Both the position numbers and the translations under genes were made by a program. Below, piece after piece: positions 7,482 to 15,962 of a stretch of 64,000 nucleotides of DNA; position 1 is the stretch's first letter, and every line of letters starts with the position of its first letter. The notes under the pieces were generated by a model. That model was not told where the DNA came from. It saw only the letters and a program-made list of their open reading frames with translations, and did no database searches. This DNA comes from Caldilineaceae bacterium (GTDB taxonomy: Bacteria > Chloroflexota > Anaerolineae > Caldilineales > Caldilineaceae): assembly GCA_018003515.1 (NCBI GenBank), contig JAGNDO010000005.1, forward strand, positions 1 to 64,000. Reading direction: 5' to 3'.

Positions 7482-9935
7482 ATGACCAACGACACCGCCT
7501 CTTCTCAATCCACGCCCCCCCGCGCCCCGGATCTTCTGCGCGGCGTGGTGGAGCGCATCACCTATCACAACGAGGAGAACGGCTACACCGTGGCCAAGCT
7601 CCTGCCCGAACGCCGCCCTCACTTCCTCAACGCCTGGGAGCAGGAGGTGGCCATCGTGGGCAACATGGTGGGCATCAATGTGGGCGAGAGCGTGGAGCTG
7701 ACCGGGCGCTGGGTGATCCACGGCGAGTATGGCAAACAGTTCGCCGTGGACCGCATGCGCACGGTCCTGCCCGCCACCGCTGCCGGCATCGAGAAATATC
7801 TGGGCAGCGGGCTGATCAAGGGTGTGGGACCAGTCACCGCCAAGCGCATTGTCAAGCACTTCGCCGAAGAGACCCTCACGGTCATCGACGAGGAGGTGGG
7901 GCGGCTGATGGAGGTGTCCGGCGTGGGGCGCAAACGGGTGGCCCTGATCCGCACGGCCTGGGCCGAACAGCGGGCCATCAAAGAGGTCATGCTCTTTCTG
8001 CAAAGCCACGGGGTCACCACGGGCCTGGCCACCAAAATCTACAAACATTACGGCGACGACGCCATCGCCACGGTCCAGCGCAACCCCTATCAACTGGCCC
8101 AGGACATCTACGGCATCGGCTTCCTCACCGCGGACAAGATCGCCCAAGCCCTGGGCATGGCCACGGACGCCCCCCAGCGCGTCGCCGCCGGCGCGGCCTA
8201 CGTCCTCGGCCAGGCCACGGACAACGGCCACGTCTTCTTGCCCAGCCCCGAACTGATCCGCGAGGCCGCGGAACTTTTGGATGTCTCCCCCATGCAGGTG
8301 GCCGACGGGCTTTTGCGTTTGGAAGCCGAGGATCAGGTTAAAATCCCGCCCAGTGCTGGGGGGGAGGCCCCTGCCGCGGCCTGGGGCATTTCGGGTGTTG
8401 ACCGGGGCGGCGTCGAGGAACGGGATGATTTTCTAACCCCCCGGCTTGTGGCCGAGCCAGGGGTCGCCTACGTCACCATCACCGCCGCCCAAGTCCAACA
8501 GATCCTGCGGGAACCCAAGCCGGTCTATCTTACCCCCATGTATTTTAGCGAAGTGGGGGTAGCCAACCGGGTGCGCCGCCTGGTCTCCACCGGGATCAGC
8601 GCCATGCCCCGCTTTGCCCATGCCCCGGACATGCTCCCCCTTTTTCAGGCGGCCCAGATCAGCACGGGCATCGTCCTCGCCCCCCATCAGCAAGACGCGG
8701 TCACCGCCGCCCTCACCCACCGGCTCACCGTCCTCACCGGCGGGCCGGGCACGGGCAAGACGACGACTGTACGCACAGTCCTCGACCTGTGCCAACGGGC
8801 GGGCTACACGGTCCTCCTGGCCGCACCCACGGGCCGGGCAGCCAAGCGTCTGGCCGAGACCACAGGCCAGGAGGCCAAGACCCTGCACCGGCTCCTGGAG
8901 TTCAAGCCCACCGAGGGCATGGCCTTCAAGCGCAACGAAGAAAACCCGTTGGAGGGCCATCTGCTCATCGTGGACGAAGCCTCCATGTTGGATCTGATCC
9001 TGACCAACCACCTCCTCAAAGCCATCGCCCCAGGGATGCACCTGCTCTTGGTCGGCGACGTGGACCAGCTCCCCAGCGTGGGCGCGGGGAATGTGTTGCA
9101 GGATGTGATTGAGGCGATTGAGGGAGCAGGGGAGACAGGGAGGCAGGGAGACAAGGAGGCGGGGCGACCGTTGGCGAATGCGAAGGTGGTGCGGTTGAAG
9201 ACGATTTTTCGCCAGGAGGCGGGCAGTTATATTATTACCAATGCCCACCGCATCAACCAGGGGCTGATGCCCATTTTGGAGAACGATAGCGCCACGGATT
9301 TCTTCGTCTTCCGCACGGAGGAGCCGGAGCGGGCGGCCCAGCTTTGCGTGGAGCTGGTGCAGAGCCGCATCCCCAAGCGCTTCGCCATCCCGTCGGCGGA
9401 TATTCAACTGCTCAGTCCTATGCACCGGGGCGTGGTGGGGGTGGGCGCGCTCAACGAAGCCCTGCAAAACGCCCTCAACCCGGCCAACGAGCGCAAGGGG
9501 GAGAAGCGCATGGGCAGCCGTCTCTACCGGGCCGGGGATCGGGTGATGCAGATCCGCAACAATTATGACAAAGAGGTGTACAATGGGGACATGGGCACCA
9601 TCCTGGCCGTGGACACGGTCATGCAGACCGTCACCGTCAGCTTTGACGGCCTGCCCATCGTCTACGATTTCCTGGAATTGGACGAACTGACCCACGCCTA
9701 CGCGGTCAGCGTCCACAAAAGCCAGGGCAGCGAATACCCGGCAGTGGTGATCCCCGTCCTCACCACTCACTACATGATGCTGCAACGCAATTTACTTTAC
9801 ACAGCGGTGACCCGTGCCCGGCGGCTGGTCGTCCTGGTCGGCCAGCCCAAAGCCATCGCCATGGCCGTGCGCAACAACAAAATTTCGGCCCGGCATTCCG
9901 GGCTGACCGAGCGGATTACAAACCGTATCGAGTAA
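7482..9935 (+). CDS. recD2: RecD2-type ATP-dependent DNA helicase
   Basis: An 817-residue superfamily 1B 5'-3' helicase. An N-terminal OB/RecD2-specific region is followed by helix-hairpin-helix segments near residues 110-160 (GVGPVTAKRIVKHF, VSGVGRKRV), Walker A TGGPGTGKTTT near residue 420, Walker B IVDEASMLD, GDVDQLPSVG, and the C-terminal VSVHKSQGSEYPAVV and YTAVTRARR motifs. Unlike E. coli RecD it acts without RecBC, in genome stability or recombination. Two low-complexity insertions (about residues 290-310 and 550-565, Gly/Glu-rich) are not usual for the family. ATG 7482 lies 50 bases after the terminator; no clear Shine-Dalgarno is visible. Confidence 0.93.
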   Translation: MTNDTASSQSTPPRAPDLLRGVVERITYHNEENGYTVAKLLPERRPHFLNAWEQEVAIVGNMVGINVGESVELTGRWVIHGEYGKQFAVDRMRTVLPATAAGIEKYLGSGLIKGVGPVTAKRIVKHFAEETLTVIDEEVGRLMEVSGVGRKRVALIRTAWAEQRAIKEVMLFLQSHGVTTGLATKIYKHYGDDAIATVQRNPYQLAQDIYGIGFLTADKIAQALGMATDAPQRVAAGAAYVLGQATDNGHVFLPSPELIREAAELLDVSPMQVADGLLRLEAEDQVKIPPSAGGEAPAAAWGISGVDRGGVEERDDFLTPRLVAEPGVAYVTITAAQVQQILREPKPVYLTPMYFSEVGVANRVRRLVSTGISAMPRFAHAPDMLPLFQAAQISTGIVLAPHQQDAVTAALTHRLTVLTGGPGTGKTTTVRTVLDLCQRAGYTVLLAAPTGRAAKRLAETTGQEAKTLHRLLEFKPTEGMAFKRNEENPLEGHLLIVDEASMLDLILTNHLLKAIAPGMHLLLVGDVDQLPSVGAGNVLQDVIEAIEGAGETGRQGDKEAGRPLANAKVVRLKTIFRQEAGSYIITNAHRINQGLMPILENDSATDFFVFRTEEPERAAQLCVELVQSRIPKRFAIPSADIQLLSPMHRGVVGVGALNEALQNALNPANERKGEKRMGSRLYRAGDRVMQIRNNYDKEVYNGDMGTILAVDTVMQTVTVSFDGLPIVYDFLELDELTHAYAVSVHKSQGSEYPAVVIPVLTTHYMMLQRNLLYTAVTRARRLVVLVGQPKAIAMAVRNNKISARHSGLTERITNRIE

Positions 9936-10022
9936 TACGTATCGAGTATTTTGTGGTCAAGAACTGTCAAACGTTGGAAAGCACTTGACCACGAAAAAAT
10001 ACTCGATACATGATACTCGATT
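9927..10022. repeat. Inverted-repeat spacer, GTATCGAGT type with conserved centre
   Basis: Arms tatcgagtaatacgtatcgag and ctcgatacatgatactcgat enclose ttgtggtcaag and cttgaccacgaa, with the centre aactgtcaaacgttggaaagc. It overlaps the last codons of recD2, so its left arm supplies part of the RecD2 C-terminus (NRIE). It is the third of four copies of this family. Confidence 0.87.
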
Positions 10023-10053
10023 CTCGAACACCTTTCACAGAAACGAGACCACC

Positions 10054-10827
10054 ATGCCAACCCTACCCATTTCCGTACAACTTTATTCTTTGCGCCGCAT
10101 GGCCGGCGGGCTGGACGCCGTCCTAGCCGCCGTGGCCGCCGCTGGTTACACTGCGGTCGAGACGGTCAACGATCACGGCATCGACGTCGGCGAGATGCAG
10201 GATCTGTTGGAGAAGTACAACCTGACCGTTTCGTCCTCCCATGTGGGCATCCAAGTGCTCCAAGAGAAATTGGCCCATGTGATCAACTTCAACAAGTTCT
10301 TGGGCAACCCTGTGATCGCCGTCCCCGCCCCCTATGCGCCCATGTGGGCCAGCAGCACCGCGGAAGATTGGCGCAGCCTGGGCCGGGATCTGGACGCCAT
10401 CGGGGCCAAGCTGCGGGCGGCGGGCATGCGTTTGCTCTATCACAACCACGGCATCGAAATGCAGATGATCGACGGCAAGCGGGCCCTCGACTGGCTCTTC
10501 GGTGCCGCGGACCCGGCCCACTTGGGCTACGAGCCGGACCTGGCCTGGATCGCCCACGGCGGCGCGGACCCCGTGGAAATCTTAGGCCAATACGCGGGCC
10601 GCTGTCCCCGTGTCCACGTCAAAGACCTGGCCGCCCCCGGCACCAACGAGGCCGAAAAGGGCCTGGCCGACGTGGGCTACGGCATCCTGGACTGGTCCAC
10701 CCTCCTGCCCGCGGCCAAAGCCGCCGGGGCCGAATGGTACATCGTCGAACACGACGAACCCACCGACCCCGCCGCCAGCGTGAAACGAAGTCTGGACTAT
10801 CTGCGTAGTGTGGGGGAATTGCTGTAA
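10054..10827 (+). CDS. Sugar phosphate isomerase/epimerase (xylose isomerase-like TIM barrel)
   Basis: A 257-residue AP-endonuclease-2 fold protein. SVQLYSLRRM is at the start, AGYTAVETVNDHGIDVGE on strand 2, LLYHNHGIEM with the metal-ligand histidine, EPDLAWIAHGGADPVE, and VHVKDLAAPG, EHDEP as late metal ligands. Members of this broad family isomerise or epimerise keto sugars, or dehydrate inososes, using Mn or Zn. The substrate cannot be read from sequence. ATG 10054 has aaacgag upstream. It is flanked on both sides by the GTATCGAGT-type repeats and shares no operon with an obvious sugar transporter. Confidence 0.8.
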   Translation: MPTLPISVQLYSLRRMAGGLDAVLAAVAAAGYTAVETVNDHGIDVGEMQDLLEKYNLTVSSSHVGIQVLQEKLAHVINFNKFLGNPVIAVPAPYAPMWASSTAEDWRSLGRDLDAIGAKLRAAGMRLLYHNHGIEMQMIDGKRALDWLFGAADPAHLGYEPDLAWIAHGGADPVEILGQYAGRCPRVHVKDLAAPGTNEAEKGLADVGYGILDWSTLLPAAKAAGAEWYIVEHDEPTDPAASVKRSLDYLRSVGELL

Positions 10828-10832
10828 AAATA

Positions 10833-10925
10833 TATCGAGTAATGCGTATCGAGTATTTCGTGGTTGAGAGCTGTCAAATGCTTGAAAGCACTTGACCACG
10901 AAATACTCGATACGCATTACTCGAT
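10833..10925. repeat. Inverted-repeat spacer, GTATCGAGT type with conserved centre
   Basis: Outer arms tatcgagtaatgcgtatcgag and ctcgatacgcattactcgat match base for base. Inside, tttcgtggtt pairs imperfectly with gaccacgaaa and the centre is gctgtcaaatgcttgaaagc. It begins five bases after the isomerase stop and ends 15 bases before the gaaaggag of the next gene. Confidence 0.88.
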
Positions 10926-10957
10926 AATTTCGCTTAACTCGAAAGGAGTACACGCTC

Positions 10958-11371
10958 ATGGCCAACGCCGCCATGTTTGAAGGATTGATTGTGGATGATC
11001 GAGGCCGCCCGGTGGAGGTGGCCTATGTGGGCGCGGATGCCTGCTATGTGGTGGATGACGACGACTTCCGCCGCCACATCGACGCCGCCAAAGTGGATGG
11101 TCAGGTCATGGCCTTCATGAAGGGCCAAATGGACGCCCACCGAGACATCGCCGTGCCGGGCATTTTGGAGATGATGGGCCAGGATGACATCTTCACCAAG
11201 GCCGCGGTGGAGTCATCCCTGGACAAAATGGAAGAGGCCGTGGGTACCCCCCTGCCCGACGAGGCCAAGGGGATGCTAGGCATGTTGGGCTTCCAGATCG
11301 TGGTCGATTTTCACGGGGAAGTTGTGGAGATCAAAATGCCGGAGCAGGGCATGGGGGATGGGGACTATTAA
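10958..11371 (+). CDS. Conserved-looking hypothetical protein
   Basis: A 137-residue acidic, soluble protein that I do not recognise. It has two beta-rich ends (FEGLIVDDRGRPVEVAYVGADA and GFQIVVDFHGEVVEIKMPEQ) around a helical middle with many aspartates and glutamates (VVDDDDFRRHIDAAKVDGQV). No signal peptide, membrane segment or metal motif is seen. A strong gaaaggag at 10941-10948 supports ATG 10958 and the gene's reality. It ends tail to tail with the KDPG aldolase gene, the two stop codons sharing the ttaa at 11368-11371. Confidence 0.65.
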   Translation: MANAAMFEGLIVDDRGRPVEVAYVGADACYVVDDDDFRRHIDAAKVDGQVMAFMKGQMDAHRDIAVPGILEMMGQDDIFTKAAVESSLDKMEEAVGTPLPDEAKGMLGMLGFQIVVDFHGEVVEIKMPEQGMGDGDY

Positions 11372-12012
11372 CCTATCTTCCCCGCCGCCCACTCTTTCCG
11401 CAAGGCCCTTGCCCGCAAAATGATCTCCGGCATGGACCACGGCTGAGGAAAAAGCGCCCCGGCCACGCCCACCGCGGCGGCCCCAGCCTGGGCGAAAGCG
11501 GCGATGTTGTCCACATCCACGCCGCCCGTTGGGACAAAGTCCACATCGTCCAAGGGCGCACGCAGGGCGCGCAGATAAGCAGGCCCCAAAACATTGGGGA
11601 ATAGCTTAACCATGCGACACCCGGCGTTGACCGCCACCTGCACCTCTGTGGGGGTGAAGACGCCGGGGATGTAGAGGATGTCCGCCTCTTTGGCCAACAT
11701 GGCCACCCCCATGTCAAAGTTAGGGGCCACCAGAAATTGCGCCCCGGCATCCAGCGCCGGGCGCACCTGGGCCGGGGTGCGCACCGTGCCCGCCCCCATG
11801 AGCATGTGGGGACCGTAACGCGCCCGCAGGGCGGTGATGACTTCCAGCGCCGCCGGTGTGTTCAGGGGCACTTCGGCCACGGTGATCGGGGAGGCCATCA
11901 GCGCATCCCCCATCTCGATGATCTCCTGCACGGGCAGGTCCACCCGCAGGATGGCGATGATGCCCGATTCGGCAATGCGCCGGGCGGTCTCGGCACGAAT
12001 CGAGGCGGTCAC
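11368..12012 (-). CDS. eda: 2-keto-3-deoxy-6-phosphogluconate (KDPG/KHG) aldolase family
   Basis: A 214-residue class I aldolase barrel. IIAILRV is at the N-terminus, the catalytic glutamate sits in TVAEVPLNTP, GAGTV comes next, and the Schiff-base lysine sits in RMVKLFPN, followed by FVPTGGVD. These match Eda-type enzymes, which split KDPG or related keto-deoxy sugar phosphates to pyruvate and an aldehyde. The start overlaps the Nudix gene's stop by four bases, so the two are translationally coupled. It ends the leftward set that begins with selD. Substrate could be KDPG, KDPGal or KHG; the sequence alone does not decide. Confidence 0.85.
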   Translation of the reverse strand: MTASIRAETARRIAESGIIAILRVDLPVQEIIEMGDALMASPITVAEVPLNTPAALEVITALRARYGPHMLMGAGTVRTPAQVRPALDAGAQFLVAPNFDMGVAMLAKEADILYIPGVFTPTEVQVAVNAGCRMVKLFPNVLGPAYLRALRAPLDDVDFVPTGGVDVDNIAAFAQAGAAAVGVAGALFPQPWSMPEIILRARALRKEWAAGKIG

Positions 12013-12572
12013 GGCGTCACCCCGGCCTCAATTTCTTCAAGCTTGACCAAGGCCAGCCCGACATTGCCCACCCAGGGCAACGCTTTGAATTCACCCCCCA
12101 GCAGAGCCGCCCGCACCTCGGCCCGACTCAACAGCACAACCTCTTGCTCTTCCAAATCATCGGCGTCGATCTCGGCCACTTTGCGGCCCCCTGTGGCCAG
12201 GAAGAGATGCGCCGTCCCCGCGCCCCGGTTACCGTCCACGGCGAAGTGGCCCAGGCTGTGCCAGGCGGACGCGGCGTAGCCCGTCTCCTCCAACACCTCC
12301 CGCTGGGCCGCGGCCAGGGCATCTTCCCCCGGCTCCAAATAGCCGCCCACCACGGCCAGGGAAGTCCCCGGCACCGCGTACTTGGTCTGGCGGAAGCAGA
12401 CAAAGGCCCCGTCCGCGTCCACCAGCACCACGTTGACAAAATCCGGCGTGACCACCCAGGACCAGTCGTGGATCAACTGGCCGTCGGGCAGTTCCACCGT
12501 GTGGGCCTCCACCCGCAAAAACTTGTCATGATCCAAGATCGTGCGCCGATCCACGGTCTTCCAAGCGCGCAT
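12009..12572 (-). CDS. Nudix hydrolase
   Basis: A 187-residue protein with a complete Nudix box, G-x5-E-x7-REVLEETGY, around residues 77-99. The N-terminal part (TILDHDKFLRVEAHTVELPDG) resembles ADP-ribose or sugar-nucleotide pyrophosphatases of the NudF type. It would hydrolyse a nucleoside diphosphate linked to another moiety, using magnesium held by the box glutamates. Its stop overlaps the aldolase start. A 36-base gap holding a single-arm tttgcctt-type repeat separates it from the isomerase gene upstream. The substrate is not predictable. Confidence 0.87.
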   Translation of the reverse strand: MRAWKTVDRRTILDHDKFLRVEAHTVELPDGQLIHDWSWVVTPDFVNVVLVDADGAFVCFRQTKYAVPGTSLAVVGGYLEPGEDALAAAQREVLEETGYAASAWHSLGHFAVDGNRGAGTAHLFLATGGRKVAEIDADDLEEQEVVLLSRAEVRAALLGGEFKALPWVGNVGLALVKLEEIEAGVTP

Positions 12573-12606
12573 ACTTTTGCCTTTTGCACTTTGCCTTTTG
12601 CCTTAC
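12573..12606. repeat. Single-arm word repeat, TTTTGCCT type
   Basis: About four copies of cttttgc/ctttgcc words in a row, filling the gap between the Nudix and isomerase genes without a mirrored arm. The same words occur at 24069-24103 (reverse orientation) and 42758-42795. Confidence 0.7.
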
Positions 12607-12608
12607 TT

Positions 12609-13472
12609 TTATCCCGCCATCAATCGCAGCCACAACGCCACACTTTGCCGAATCCCCACGCCTGCATCCCCCACCCCTTCAAATTCAATCGTGGTGGCCC
12701 CGGCGTATTCTGCGTCGGCCAGGATGCGGAAGAGCAGGTCGTAGGGGATGGCGCTTTCGTCGCCATTCGGTGTGAAGGCGTGGGTTTTGAGGTGGAAATG
12801 GACCGACTGCCAGGCCAAGTGGGGCCAGGCCTCGGCCCGATCCGCCGGGGGGACATTGCCGGGATCAAAGCAGACGCCCAACTGGGGTCGATACACCTTG
12901 GGGAGGGTGGTATTGGCCCGGTCCAGAATGGCCAGCAGCCGTCGATAGTCCGTGGTGATGCCCCAATGGTTCTCCACGGCCAGGGTGAGGTCGGGACAGA
13001 GCCGTCGGCTCTCCATCACCAGCTTGCCCAGGCGGTTTGCCGCCCGCCCATCGGCCAGGAGATCCTGGGCCGGGTCGCCGCCCAAGGTCAGGCGCAGGAC
13101 CGGTGCGCCCAGCAATCGGGCCACATCCATCGCCCGATGTAGATAGCGCTCCTGGCTGGGCCAATAGCGGCCCGGCACGGTCAGATCGCTGTCCACGGTC
13201 CAGGCCAGGCAGCCCACGCTCGTGCGCGCCAGTTCGGCCTTGAGTTGATGCAGGGTGGTGTCGGCATAGCGCCAGGCGTGGGCAGGACCGGCGGGGCGGG
13301 TCATAAAAAAGCGTCGCACCCGACCAAGGCGGGGCGACGGCAGCATGAAATCGTTGAGTTCCACCTGATCCAGCCCCAGGGATGCCGCGGCCCCAGGCAC
13401 GTCGAGCAAGGTTAGCCGCCCGGCGTAGAAATCCTCATGCCAACTCCACGAACTGACGGCCAAAGGCACCAT
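12609..13472 (-). CDS. Sugar phosphate isomerase/epimerase
   Basis: A 287-residue xylose-isomerase-like TIM barrel with LGLDQVELNDFM near the start, VLRLTLGGD, the metal-ligand-type VENHWGITTD, GVCFDPGNVP, HFHLKTHAFTP and a final IEFEG. This fits the AP-endonuclease-2/IolE superfamily; the substrate is unknown. I choose ATG 13472, four bases after the selD stop, over an in-frame start at 13496 that would overlap selD; neither has a clear Shine-Dalgarno. It is the second of three such isomerases in the window, with little visible similarity to the one at 10054. Confidence 0.78.
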   Translation of the reverse strand: MVPLAVSSWSWHEDFYAGRLTLLDVPGAAASLGLDQVELNDFMLPSPRLGRVRRFFMTRPAGPAHAWRYADTTLHQLKAELARTSVGCLAWTVDSDLTVPGRYWPSQERYLHRAMDVARLLGAPVLRLTLGGDPAQDLLADGRAANRLGKLVMESRRLCPDLTLAVENHWGITTDYRRLLAILDRANTTLPKVYRPQLGVCFDPGNVPPADRAEAWPHLAWQSVHFHLKTHAFTPNGDESAIPYDLLFRILADAEYAGATTIEFEGVGDAGVGIRQSVALWLRLMAG

Positions 13473-13476
13473 TGGG

Positions 13477-14610
13477 CTACACCACTTCGACCGCACGCAT
13501 GTCGGGTTGGCCCTCGATCACTTCGCCGATTTCCCAATAGGGCTGGCCCTGTGCGGCGCAGGCGGCGGTGAAGGTGGCGACATTCTCTGCGGCCACGGCC
13601 ACCAGCAGCCCGCCACTGGTCTCAGATTCCCAAAGCAGGGTGCGCTGTTGCGGTGTGACCGTGGGGGCCATGCGTACGTGATCGCCGTAATGTTCCGGGT
13701 TGCGCACCCGGCCCCGGGTCAAGTAGCCTGCGTTGAGATAGGTGTGGGTGCCGGGCAGGGTGGGCACATCCCCGGCGCGGATGCGGAAGACCGCGCCACA
13801 CACCTCGCGGCTGGGGCGGGCCATCTCCACCATGTGGCCCAAAAGCCCAAAACCGGTGATGTCCGTGGCGGCTTTGACCTGGGCCAATTGGGCCGCCTGG
13901 GCCGCCGCCCGGTTGAGGCGCAGCATGGAGAGGAGCGCGGCATCCAGGTGGTTGGGGTCCAGATCCGGCTTGCCCTGGAGACGGCGCAGGGTGCGGGCCG
14001 CCGCGTTTTCCCCCGGCCCGGTCAACTTGGCCGCGGTGGTGACGATGCCCGTGCCCAGGGGCTTGGTCAAAAAGAGCCGGTCCCCAGGCCGGGCACCGCC
14101 TTTGCGCATGATGCGATCCGGGTGGACGATGCCGGTGACGCTGAGACCGTAGAAGGGCTCCGGGGTGGTGATGGTGTGGCCCCCGGCGATGGCCGCCCCG
14201 GCCTCCTTCACCTTGACCGCGCCCCCGGCGAAGATCTGGGCGATGGCCTCCCCGCCCATCTCTTCGGGGAAGCCGGCAATGTTGAGGCAGAAAAGCACCT
14301 CGCCGCCCATAGCATAGACATCGCTCATGGCGTTGGCCGCGGCGATGGCCCCGAAGGTCCACGGGTCATCCACCACGGGGGTGAAGAAATCCGTGGTCTT
14401 GATCAGGGACTTTTCGGCGTCCAAGCGGAAAACAGCCGCGTCATCCGGTTGACCCAGCCCCACCAAGACATCTGGATATTCGCTTACCGGGAAGAACCCG
14501 GCCAGTTGTCGCACGACCTGCGACAGTGTCCCCGGCGGGAGCTTAGACGCTCACCCCGCGCAGGCCACCATCGCGGTCAACGGTTGTTGTGTTTGATCCA
14601 TAGAGGCCAT
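13477..14610 (-). CDS. selD: Selenide, water dikinase SelD, selenocysteine form
   Basis: SelD makes selenophosphate from selenide and ATP. Reading from ATG 14610, the frame runs MASMDQTQQPLTAMVACAG, meets TGA at 14553-14551, then continues ASKLPPGTLSQVV and 345 further residues to TAG. The TGA falls at residue 20, just where SelD carries its catalytic Cys or Sec (C-x-G-C/U-x-x-K), three residues after Cys17. Downstream NAMSDVYAMGG, GGHTI, DITGFGLLGH and SETSGGLL are typical SelD motifs. Length with Sec is 377 residues. An automated caller would start late, at GTG 14514, and lose the active site. A candidate SECIS stem-loop lies just after the UGA. ATG 14601 is an alternative start. Confidence 0.9.
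14520..14553 (-). promoter_or_regulatory. Candidate bacterial SECIS element in selD
   Basis: On the minus strand the UGA is followed by GCG, then after seven bases TCCC-GCCG-GGGA, then six bases, then CGC. This gives an outer GCG/CGC pair and an apical four-pair stem with a GC-rich loop starting about 14 bases after the UGA. Position and a G in the apical loop agree with bacterial SECIS elements read by SelB. The fold was drawn by eye, without energy calculation. Confidence 0.5.
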
Positions 14611-14614
14611 TCTC

Positions 14615-14643
14615 GCAGGTTTGCGGCGGCTTGGCAAACCTGC
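14615..14643 (-). promoter_or_regulatory. Hairpin over the selD translation start
   Basis: GCAGGTTTGC and GCAAACCTGC form a perfect ten-pair stem around a nine-base loop and end four bases before the selD ATG at 14610. The hairpin covers the region where a ribosome binding site should be, and no good Shine-Dalgarno is visible outside it. Translational control of selD is a reasonable inference. Confidence 0.5.
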
Positions 14644-14666
14644 CCTGGGGAGAGGTTTGGTTGGAG

Positions 14667-14701
14667 AAAAAAACAGGCACCGGCGCAATGGCCGATGCCT
14701 G
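14667..14701 (-). terminator. Intrinsic terminator after the response regulator gene
   Basis: Read leftward, CAGGCATCGGC pairs with GCCGGTGCCTG (one G-T pair) around CATTGC and is followed by seven T. It lies 34 bases past the response regulator stop and separates that gene from selD, so selD and the genes behind it should have their own promoter. Confidence 0.85.
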
Positions 14702-14734
14702 AGAAGCTCTTTGACTGAACCGCTCCGCAACGGA

Positions 14735-15472
14735 TCACTCGGTGTTGTCGACTGTTTGGCCCTGTTGGGGCAGACAATAGCCCTGGCCGCGCACGGTGAC
14801 CACATAGCGATTTGACTCTGTATCCGGTTCAATTTTGCTGCGCAGGCGACGCATGTGTACCCACAAGGATTCTACCGTGCCGGCCTTGGTGGGATCCCAG
14901 GCTTTGGCCAACAGAAAACTGGGTGAAAGTACCCGCCCCCGGTTGCTGAAGAGGATATGAAACAGGCGATTTTCCGTGGGGGTCAGGGTGATCTGCTCTC
15001 CATCCAAAACCGCATATTGTTGGGCGAAGTTGATCTTGAGCCGGTTGTCAATGGACTGTTCCGGGTCCGCCTTTTTGGCTCCGGCCACCCGCAGCAAGAC
15101 GCGACGTACCCGGGCCGCGAGTTCGGGGAAGACAAAGGGTTTGGTGATATAATCTTCCGCATAGCGCAACAGCCCATCCACCTTGGTTTCGGTGTCGGAG
15201 AGGGCGGTGAGGAAGATGATGGGAATGTCCCCCATGCGCCGCAGTTCATTGGCCACGGCAAAGCCATCCATCCCCGGCATCATAATATCCAGCAAGACCA
15301 AATTGGGCAGGCCGGTTGATTGGACCAAAGCCAGGGCCTCTGAGCCATTGCTGGCGGTCAGCACTTGATACCCTTCCCGTTGAAGACGCAAATTGAGCAA
15401 GAGGCGAGTATCGGCGGCATCCTCCACAATTAGAATGCGTTGACTCTCTGTTTCAAAGCGATGGTCGGTCAT
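14735..15472 (-). CDS. OmpR/PhoB-family response regulator
   Basis: A 245-residue two-domain regulator. The receiver domain spans residues about 15-125, with acidic VEDAADT, the phospho-acceptor aspartate in [12 protein letters not shown], the switch threonine in FLTAL and lysine in YITKPF. The C-terminal winged helix (residues about 150-235) has [17 protein letters not shown] and [12 protein letters not shown]. Phosphorylated by a histidine kinase, it would bind DNA as a dimer. No kinase gene is adjacent, so it is an orphan. ATG 15472 is chosen over an upstream in-frame codon because of the aaaggg in front. It is monocistronic, with a terminator behind it. Confidence 0.92.
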   Translation of the reverse strand: MTDHRFETESQRILIVEDAADTRLLLNLRLQREGYQVLTASNGSEALALVQSTGLPNLVLLDIMMPGMDGFAVANELRRMGDIPIIFLTALSDTETKVDGLLRYAEDYITKPFVFPELAARVRRVLLRVAGAKKADPEQSIDNRLKINFAQQYAVLDGEQITLTPTENRLFHILFSNRGRVLSPSFLLAKAWDPTKAGTVESLWVHMRRLRSKIEPDTESNRYVVTVRGQGYCLPQQGQTVDNTE

Positions 15473-15682
15473 GGGTAGCCCTTTCGCAAATGTAATTGCT
15501 GCGTGGATCGATGGCACACCGCTCGGACACCGCTGCTGTATGGGCCGGCAGTGAGGGTGATGTGACTAGCTTTTGGTCTTGGCGAAGACGACCTCTGCAT
15601 AAATACGCCGTGACTTATTGAGGGGACACGAAGCGTATGGTTAGAAACCGCACCTGCGTTTTATCGTCATACTGAATGATTG

Positions 15683-15782
15683 TAATCGTTCACCCCCGCC
15701 CCCTGACCCCTCAACTTTGGGGGGAACTGTCCACAACCTCCCCCAGAATTGGGGACCGGGGGGCGGAGGAGGTGGACCATTA
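15683..15782. repeat. 100-bp palindromic element, copy 1
   Basis: An interrupted palindrome starting taatcgttcaccccc and ending ggtggaccatta, with inner arms of C-runs and G-runs. Reverse-complemented, it matches the element at 36713-36813 along its whole length, including the central cagaattgggg and gggaactgtcca stretches. It lies in the 490-base gap before the S41 peptidase gene. The rest of that gap shows no gene. Small size and paired copies suggest a REP- or MITE-like element. Confidence 0.85.
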
Positions 15783-15874
15783 CGAATTATTTTAGACGAT
15801 ATGCGGTCAACCTTAACTTTCAATTGCCTGACACCTTACGGAAAACCCGAATCACCGAATGGATGCTGCCCGAC

Positions 15875-15903
15875 TTGACGTGGGCCGCCCGACCATGTAC
15901 TCT
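15875..15903 (+). promoter_or_regulatory. Possible promoter of the S41 peptidase gene
   Basis: TTGACG and TACTCT are separated by 17 bases, about 60 bases before ATG 15963. The -35 box is good and the -10 box weak, so this is only a candidate. Confidence 0.35.
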
Positions 15904-15962
15904 TGCCATACTTCCTGCGCCGCTGACTTCCCTTTTTTAATTTGACGAGGCAACCCATCTCT

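Noticed and set aside
13477-14514. selD starting at GTG 14514, as a simple ORF call would give
   Set aside because: This would cut off the active-site Cys/Sec and glycine-rich loop. The in-frame region upstream of the TGA matches SelD.
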